Source: Channallabes apus (taxonomy: Eukaryota > Chordata > Actinopteri > Siluriformes > Clariidae). Taken from it: a stretch of 64,000 nt of DNA. Location of the stretch: NCBI GenBank assembly GCA_030522415.1, contig CM060106.1:27057967-27121966 (forward strand), in the 5' to 3' direction. A program made the position numbers and the translations under genes. The notes below the pieces were generated by a model. It did not search any database, had not been told where the DNA came from, and was given only the letters and a program-made list of their open reading frames with translations. Below, one piece after another: positions 58,191-64,000 of this stretch (within the stretch, counting starts at the first letter, position 1; each line of letters starts with the position of its first letter).

Positions 58191-58215
58191 TGTTGTTGTT
58201 GTTGTTGTTGTTGTT
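58191..58215. repeat. (TTG)n microsatellite
   Basis: This is a TTG run of about eight units inside the old Tc1-like element. Confidence 0.85.
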
Positions 58216-58329
58216 ACTTAAATACCTAATGCTATATGTGTTATTTCATGGAAATGGGAGGAAAAAAAGAAAACAGTATTTTCTAGAAAATAAATCCAAA
58301 CTTGTATCCAAACTTTTGACTGGTACTGT

Positions 58330-59389
58330 ACATAAACGCCTTCTCATTTTTAAATGACATATGTTCACTTGCATCTATTTCTCTGCATTCAGATCACGCT
58401 GCATTCACGTCTTTGCTTATTTACATGACAACAATCCCAGATGCTATATCAGTCACACTCGCGCAGTGTAAAACAAAACACTATTAATTCACCACTCAGG
58501 CCAGAGATTAATGAATGATTAAGTCATAAAACTCAATCACTTCTCTCGTCCCTCTTCCTCATTTATTCCATTCCGCTGTCACTCACGTGACGTGTAACAT
58601 GGAGGCGGCCCTGAACACGCTATTGAGTTTACTTGGTGGAGTTGGAGTAGTGTGCCATTATTTTTGTGCCAAAAACCCAGACAAATTATATTTCTGCTCG
58701 TTTAACCTTTCACTTGCGTGGTTAAACTCTGACTTCAAATAGTTTTTCCGTTCCTATTATCGTTATTATTTCTATCAGTATATGGTAAATGTCTCACACG
58801 TACAGACACACACACACACACACACACACTAAAATATATACTCATGTCTGAATAGAGACAGGCATGTACAGTTCTAATTGGGAGATAACTTACTGTATTA
58901 GTTAATTAAACCTGACATGTTGATTCTAGCTGTTACACAGAGACTCTGAAAACAGAATGAAAGCGACAAAAAATACATATTTTATATATTATACATTGTA
59001 ATATAATTTTAGATATTGTATATTCATATTTTAAAAAGTATATTAAGATAAAAAAAGCAGTTAAATGCTGTAAACTATGCATTTAATTTCAAACTACCTA
59101 ACAAAGTCTGTGAATTTTACCTTATGCTGATAAAAAATAATGACATAAATGCATGTGATGTGAAGTACTGAGTGTCCAAAGTAGTTATTTTTATTTCTTA
59201 TTTTTAACAGTCTATTTATGTTCAACAGCTTTTATCTTATTAATTTTATGGCCTTTAAAATAAGGAAACATTATTGTTTTGTTTTTAATACAAGGAAGTT
59301 GAAAGTCCTGAGTAGGCAGAACTTAATTTTTTATTTTTTTACTTGATATGTTTTGGATGAAAAAAAAAGAAAAGAAATAACTATGTGAG
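58330..59389. other. Unassigned DNA with a (CA)n tract and a small open frame
   Basis: A (CA)n run lies at 58805-58829. A 47-codon frame starts at ATG 58599 (MEAALNTLLSLLGG) and ends at 58742. It follows a cacgtgacgtg motif, but nothing else supports a gene. Confidence 0.45.
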
Positions 59390-59458
59390 CGAATCGTGAT
59401 CTTATTTCCAATGGAGAAAAATCATGATTCACAATTTGGCAAGAATCATGCAGCCCTA
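59390..59458. mobile_element. Orphan hAT-type right end
   Basis: The sequence aatcgtgat...atcatgcagcccta has the form of a hAT right terminus. No matching left end was found upstream, so it is probably truncated. Confidence 0.45.
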
Positions 59459-59459
59459 T

Positions 59460-61306
59460 TTATATAAGCATGCTTGCTTTGTCTTCTTAGTTTCCATTTA
59501 TACCTCCGCCCTTGTCCATGTTCTTCGTTGGCTATTCCCGGGGGTCTTAATATCATCCTAGATTTCTTGTTATCCAGTTGTTAGGTTTTTGTATGTAGGA
59601 TTAATTGTATTTATTTATTAATTGTAATATATATGTCTAATTCTTGAATGGTTCCCAAAAAACCCAATGTGGTTATTTCCAACTGCTTCTGATTGCAATT
59701 TTTTTCATTCACTCTCACTCTTTTCCCCCCAAGTTCTCTGATATCTCAGTAGCAGCCACAGACATAATATCCATCCCCCAGATCTGGGTCATGCTTTCTT
59801 GGCATGACCCACATGTGATTTACTGTTTAAACTACTTTAAATTCCAGAGTGAAGACATGCCGATGACTGTCATACTGTTTGTGCCTTTCTTTTGCATACG
59901 TTTTTTTTTTTTTTTGCCACTCAAAGAGTGTCATCTTTCTGACAGCACCTAAAGGCAAAAACAGGTCACTTAGAGCAACTTAAAACCATATGCAATGTAT
60001 ATGCTGGGGTACACAGAGCTCGGTTGGAAAAGCGCTGCTATAAATAATGCAGTGAAGAAAAGGATGAATAATTGATGAAGGTGGGCTGGCTGCTGGTGAG
60101 AGGGGAGCAGTGGTCTGAAGTTGTTCAGCTGTTGTTTTTCTCTTCACCCTCCACCCTCTTCATCTTCAAAGAAATCCATCAGTATGCTGTTTAACCTGAA
60201 TTCATTGGGGTATGGGATCACCGACAGTACCAAGCTCCTCTGAACCTCGATATCTCACCACACAGCAGACACACAGCAGTCAGAGACTGAAACAGAGTTG
60301 GTCAATTTCTGTCTTAAAAACACTGCATTGCTGAATTACGGTGCAGGCTTCTTGTCTGATAAAATCAGTGCAGTTTCAAAACACAGCCAAACAAGTTTCA
60401 TTATGAAAGCACATTAAAGGTCTGCATGAGAGCAGCTCTGTCTGATAACAAAACACATTCAGCATTCTAGGCTCAAAGACGATAGAAGATTCATTAAGTC
60501 TTCCAAAAAAAAAACATGGGCTTCGCTTCAAAACACAAACACTACCTGATCACGTGCACATGAATATAAAGTAAAAGTATTTCTTCCAAACTCCAAAAGC
60601 ACTTGCTGGAAACAATTTTATGGAGATCTCAGAAACTTCAATGCAGCCCTACCAAGCCGGAACCCGAACGTTGGGTGATCGTTGTCGTATAGTTTTAATG
60701 TTGTTGAGATGTTAGGACAATTTTGGGACAACAAATGGACAACTTTGATAAAATGATGTTAAATGTATGACCCCAACAAAACATTGTAAAAGAACAGAAT
60801 TTCAACCTAATTTGTTGCGTTTCCTTTGCATGTAATTTATTACATCGATTACATTGATTATGTGAATAGATCTACTTCTGTGGAGTGCGCCCATGCGTGA
60901 TGCGCTTCGTCCCCAATTCTGGACAAACACACAGTGGAATCTGAACCTAACTGTCCAGTGTATAGTAAATCTTTCGAGAAACACCTAGTAAAATGGTGCT
61001 TTGTGCGCTGTGTCTAAGTGAAATGGCTCACCACAGCATGCACACACACAAACACACACATACAGTACACACTTTTGCACGCACACACAGAACAAGCGTT
61101 GTTAAAGGCTGAGTTAAAGTTAGAGTTATATAGATTCAATGTTAAAATTTAATACATTTCTGATTTTTAAATGAATAATTTATTTTAAAATGACATTACA
61201 AATCTAAGATCACAGTATGTGTTTACTTGGTCTCTATAGTAGTCTTAGCGCAAAACCAGCGAATGAAACCAGATCAAGCACTTTTGGATCGAGGAAAAAA
61301 AATATA
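59460..61306. other. Unassigned non-coding DNA
   Basis: Short CA-rich stretches occur at about 61041-61090. The 102-codon frame at 59644-59952 has no known domain. No transposon end was recognised. Confidence 0.5.
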
Positions 61307-61308
61307 TA

Positions 61309-61844
61309 CACTACAGTTCAAAAGTTTTAGATCACTTTCTAACTCCATGAATTTCTTTCTACATTGTAAAGTTTTGCTGAAGGCGTCCTAAAACTGCGTG
61401 AATCTCCTTTGAACAGTTGATATTGAGATGTTTCTGCTACTTCTGCTCTGTAAAGACTTCATAACGCCTCTAATCTGAGCTGCTGTTAATTGGTCATTTT
61501 TCAGGCTGATAACTCTAAATGAACTTCTGGTCTGCAGCAGAGGGAGGTTTTGGTCTCGTCCTCCTGGGACGGCCTTCATGAGAGCCAGTTTCATGGTGCT
61601 GGACGGATTTTGCAAATGCACTTGACACAATACTGTTCTTGCAAGAACTATTACAGAAAGGCCGACCTCTGTGTCTTACAATAACAACTAACTGGTGTTT
61701 TTCTTGTTGTTACGTAATTACATAATTCCATATGTGTTATTTTATAGTTTTGAAATTCCCAGTATTGTTGTAGAATGTAGAAAATAAATCACTAAACAAA
61801 AACAAAGATATTTGCAAGTGATCTAAAACTTTTGAACAGTAGTG
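61309..61844 (-). mobile_element. Tc1/mariner element with internal deletion (536 bp)
   Basis: The ends cactacagttcaaaagtttt and aaaacttttgaacagtagtg are inverted repeats next to TA (61307-61308, 61845-61846). On the minus strand an 80-codon frame (61630-61388) includes KNDQLTAAQIRGVMKSLQSRSSRNISISTVQRRF. This resembles the second helix-turn-helix of a Tc1 transposase. The catalytic domain is deleted. Confidence 0.82.
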
Positions 61845-61846
61845 TA

Positions 61847-62495
61847 TATATACAGTATGACTTTCACCAAATATTGTAAAAGTACTGTATGTGCATAGAA
61901 ATCTGATTACTTGATGAGCTTTTGAAGTAATTATCAGTCAGTTGGATTTAAATCCTGCAGGAACCAATTAAAATATTTATCACAATATTATGTAAACCTT
62001 CAAACATGTTAACACTTACTACATAACAGAAAATTTAAATGTACAGTATATTAATTGACTATTTATATTATGTGTTTAAGAACATTATCATAAATATAAA
62101 TGAAGGACTGATGGTAATAACACTAAGAAATTACACGATTTGGGACAGAGGAAGAATCTCCTTCTGTGTTCCATCAGTTTCTTTCACCATTTCTGTATAG
62201 ATTTTGAAGCGTCTTTCTCTCGTCCTCTTGTTCAAAGTTCAATCTATGGCCTGGTAAGGTCAAGCTGTAAAATACCCTTGTAATTAGTAGAACCCATAAT
62301 ACTTTTAGTCTTCACAAGAGTCCACAAACCACTCCACAGAGCACCAAAGACTCGTATCCTTATATTACTTTGGCACATCAGATGATTTCTTTGTGTATAA
62401 CGACTCTCATTTTGCTGCCAAGCTGATGCTGAACATGCTTAATGTGTTCATCACAGAAAAAGCTTGCTTTTGTGATTCCAGTTGCAGTTCTATTG
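61847..62495. other. Unassigned spacer
   Basis: No gene or repeat end was recognised. Confidence 0.5.
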
Positions 62496-64000
62496 TAGTG
62501 TTGGCTCGTTCATGTACGATTCGTTCTTTTTGAAAGAGTCTTTAACGTGTCTCATAAGAACGAGTAGTCTCAGAGTGATTAGTTCCTCTTTATACTGCAA
62601 AACCCCTTAGGGTATGTACAGCTAACAGAAATGAGTAGTGTACCTTCGAGTCTTTGTCCAAGTCTTTTGTTCGTTCTTGTGACTCCCATAGACGTATTGC
62701 AGTGCAATAGATTCAAAAGAACGAACGACTCGGACTAGAAGACTCACAAGAATAACTGTTCAATTCTGTTTCCTGTGTAATGCACTCAACAGTGTCTATG
62801 ATAGCCACTAGGGGTGGGTGATATAACCAAAATCTTCTATCACGGTAGAAGCAATTTTCTCCCTCGATAACGATATATATCACAATATAGCAATTTGTAT
62901 CTGAAAATGCATAAATAAAAATTCTAACACAAAGAAACTGTTTTACATAATGTAATTTTATTTAAACTGTGAATTGCTGAGGTTTTCCGCAGTTTTTACT
63001 TTGGCCATATTCGTTTGGAAGCTTGGATTTCAGATGATAGAAAAGGTTTGACGTGTTTCCACCACTTGTTAAAACAGTGCACTTGCGTACCTCACAAATC
63101 ACGTTCATCTCATTCGTATCACTTTTCTTCTACCCAAACCAATTCCACACCACAGACGAGGCACCTTTTTTTCTTTACAATCTCCTCGTTGTCGGTTTCG
63201 TCACATGTAAGCAAACTCACTGCTGCTGCACCGTCTTCTTCCATTGTCGAATTGTATGTGAAGCCAAACACATCAAAAGTGGGACGAAACCGTGGCACCC
63301 GATTGAACCAGATATCTGCGCGGCCCAGTGGACAGCGCAGCGCGACTATCTGTGCGCAGCCGGGTGGATCACGCAGCACGGATTAACTTGATCAGCGCTG
63401 CTCGAATCACAAACCTATGTGACCCACTGTTTTTTATTTAAAAACAATTTATAAAAAATGTCAGGACTGTGTAATATTGTTTCCGCCTTGCCATGCCTGG
63501 TCTGTACGTGCACATCCGAGCGGGGTAAAATGTATTTTGATGGTCGCCGCAGTCTATTTCTATCAGCGTCGCGCAGGTTTGTGATTCGAGCAGGGCTGCT
63601 CAAGTTGGTTCGCGCTGCGCGATCCACCGGGTCTGGATATTTGGTCTGCCCACGCCGGCTCAATCGGGTGCCACGGTTTCGTTCCACTTTAGATGTGTTT
63701 GGCTTCCCATAGAAGTGAATGTGTATTGCGTGGTTACGTCACGTGATCTCAACCGCGATTAAGACGATAGACCAAAATCTCTACCAGTTGACAAATTTCT
63801 ACCGGTTAACCGTGTATACCGGTATATCGCCCACCCCTAATAGCCACTCGACAAAAGAATGAACGATTCGGACCAGAAGATACGAGATGTGAGAGGCTCA
63901 TTCTGTTGATCATAATATGTCCTTGGCTGCTATTTAATATTTTCATTACTGGAACTACAGTATAGCCAAATTTTATGTATGTAGATGTGTTGGGGTCTGT
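62496..64000 (-). mobile_element. hAT-like element (tagtgatgg family), copy 4, runs off the window
   Basis: It starts tagtgttggctcgttcatg and follows the same order as the copy at 52.3 kb (aagaacgagtagtctcagag, gaacgaacgactcgg, then tatgtccttggctgct). A different hAT interrupts it at 62809-63839. The far end lies beyond 64000. Confidence 0.78.
62809..63839 (-). mobile_element. hAT-like element (taggggtgggcgatat family), complete, nested
   Basis: The ends taggggtgggtgatat and atatcgcccacccct are inverted repeats. A perfect 8-bp duplication, atagccac, flanks it (62801-62808, 63840-63847). On the minus strand it encodes a start region (TMEEDGAAAVSLLTCDETDNEEIVKKKRCLVCG) and a BED-like finger relic at about 63095-63003 (VLTSGGNTSNLFYHLKSK). 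In this copy the last zinc His is Leu (aagctt) and the second Cys is Arg. The catalytic region is missing, so it is non-autonomous. Confidence 0.88.

Larger units (their letters stand above)
55286..58328 (-). mobile_element. Old Tc1-like element, outermost level of a three-level nest
   Basis: The flanking parts (55286-55392 and 57943-58328) together match the 61309-61844 element: cctttaaacagttgatattaag is followed after the insertion by atgtatctgctacttac. The right end reads ccaaacttttgactggtactg next to TA. No intact frame remains. A hAT-like element sits inside it. Confidence 0.75.

Overview
The window looks like non-coding DNA from a teleost fish, intergenic or deep intronic. It is AT-rich and full of (TA)n, (CA)n and (TC)n microsatellites. 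It carries several copies of a tRNA-headed fish SINE of the Mermaid type (named from memory), plus Tc1, hAT, piggyBac, Harbinger and Tigger-like DNA transposons. A catfish-like (otophysan) source is possible but not proven here. I found no host protein-coding exon that I can support. Every open frame with recognisable homology belongs to a transposable element, and most are broken.

Layout. 0-15 kb: Mermaid-like SINEs, two piggyBac-like elements bounded by TTAA-type sites (one carrying a tRNA-Gly-like sequence), a minisatellite and a dead Tc1. 15.3-22.0 kb: a hAT-like element split by the best preserved unit, a 5.8-kb Ty3/gypsy chromovirus on the minus strand. Its two 770-bp LTRs look identical, its target duplication is 5 bp, and it has intact gag and pol with a -1 frameshift signal. 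24-27 kb: a Tigger-like element, then a hAT carrying a solo LTR. 28-33 kb: a truncated hAT, a Tc1 relic, and a ZBED5-type hAT that contains part of a second hAT. 33.3-34.8 kb: a unit made of two LTRs in inverted orientation, bounded by a 5-bp duplication. 35-40 kb: hAT, SINEs, a Harbinger element and a third piggyBac copy. 40.7-44.7 kb: a hAT with a Tc1 inside. 46.4-49.9 kb: a Tc1 split by 3 kb of duplicated repeat that holds a LINE tail. 51-64 kb: Tc1 and hAT pieces, including a three-level nest (Tc1 > hAT > Tc1) at 55.3-58.3 kb and a hAT-in-hAT at the right edge.

How parts work together. Only the Ty3 element looks recently active. A TATA box sits 30 nt before a predicted transcript 5' end that is complementary over 10 nt to the sequence next to the LTR, which suggests self-priming as in the Tf1/sushi group. 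A TTTAAAA slip site followed by a possible pseudoknot would link gag to pol. The Tc1 transposases carry stops and frameshifts, one stop being shared by two copies. The hAT units are non-autonomous or decayed and would need transposase from elsewhere. Target-site duplications give a relative insertion order for many of the nests. Comparisons between copies were made by eye and no database was searched.
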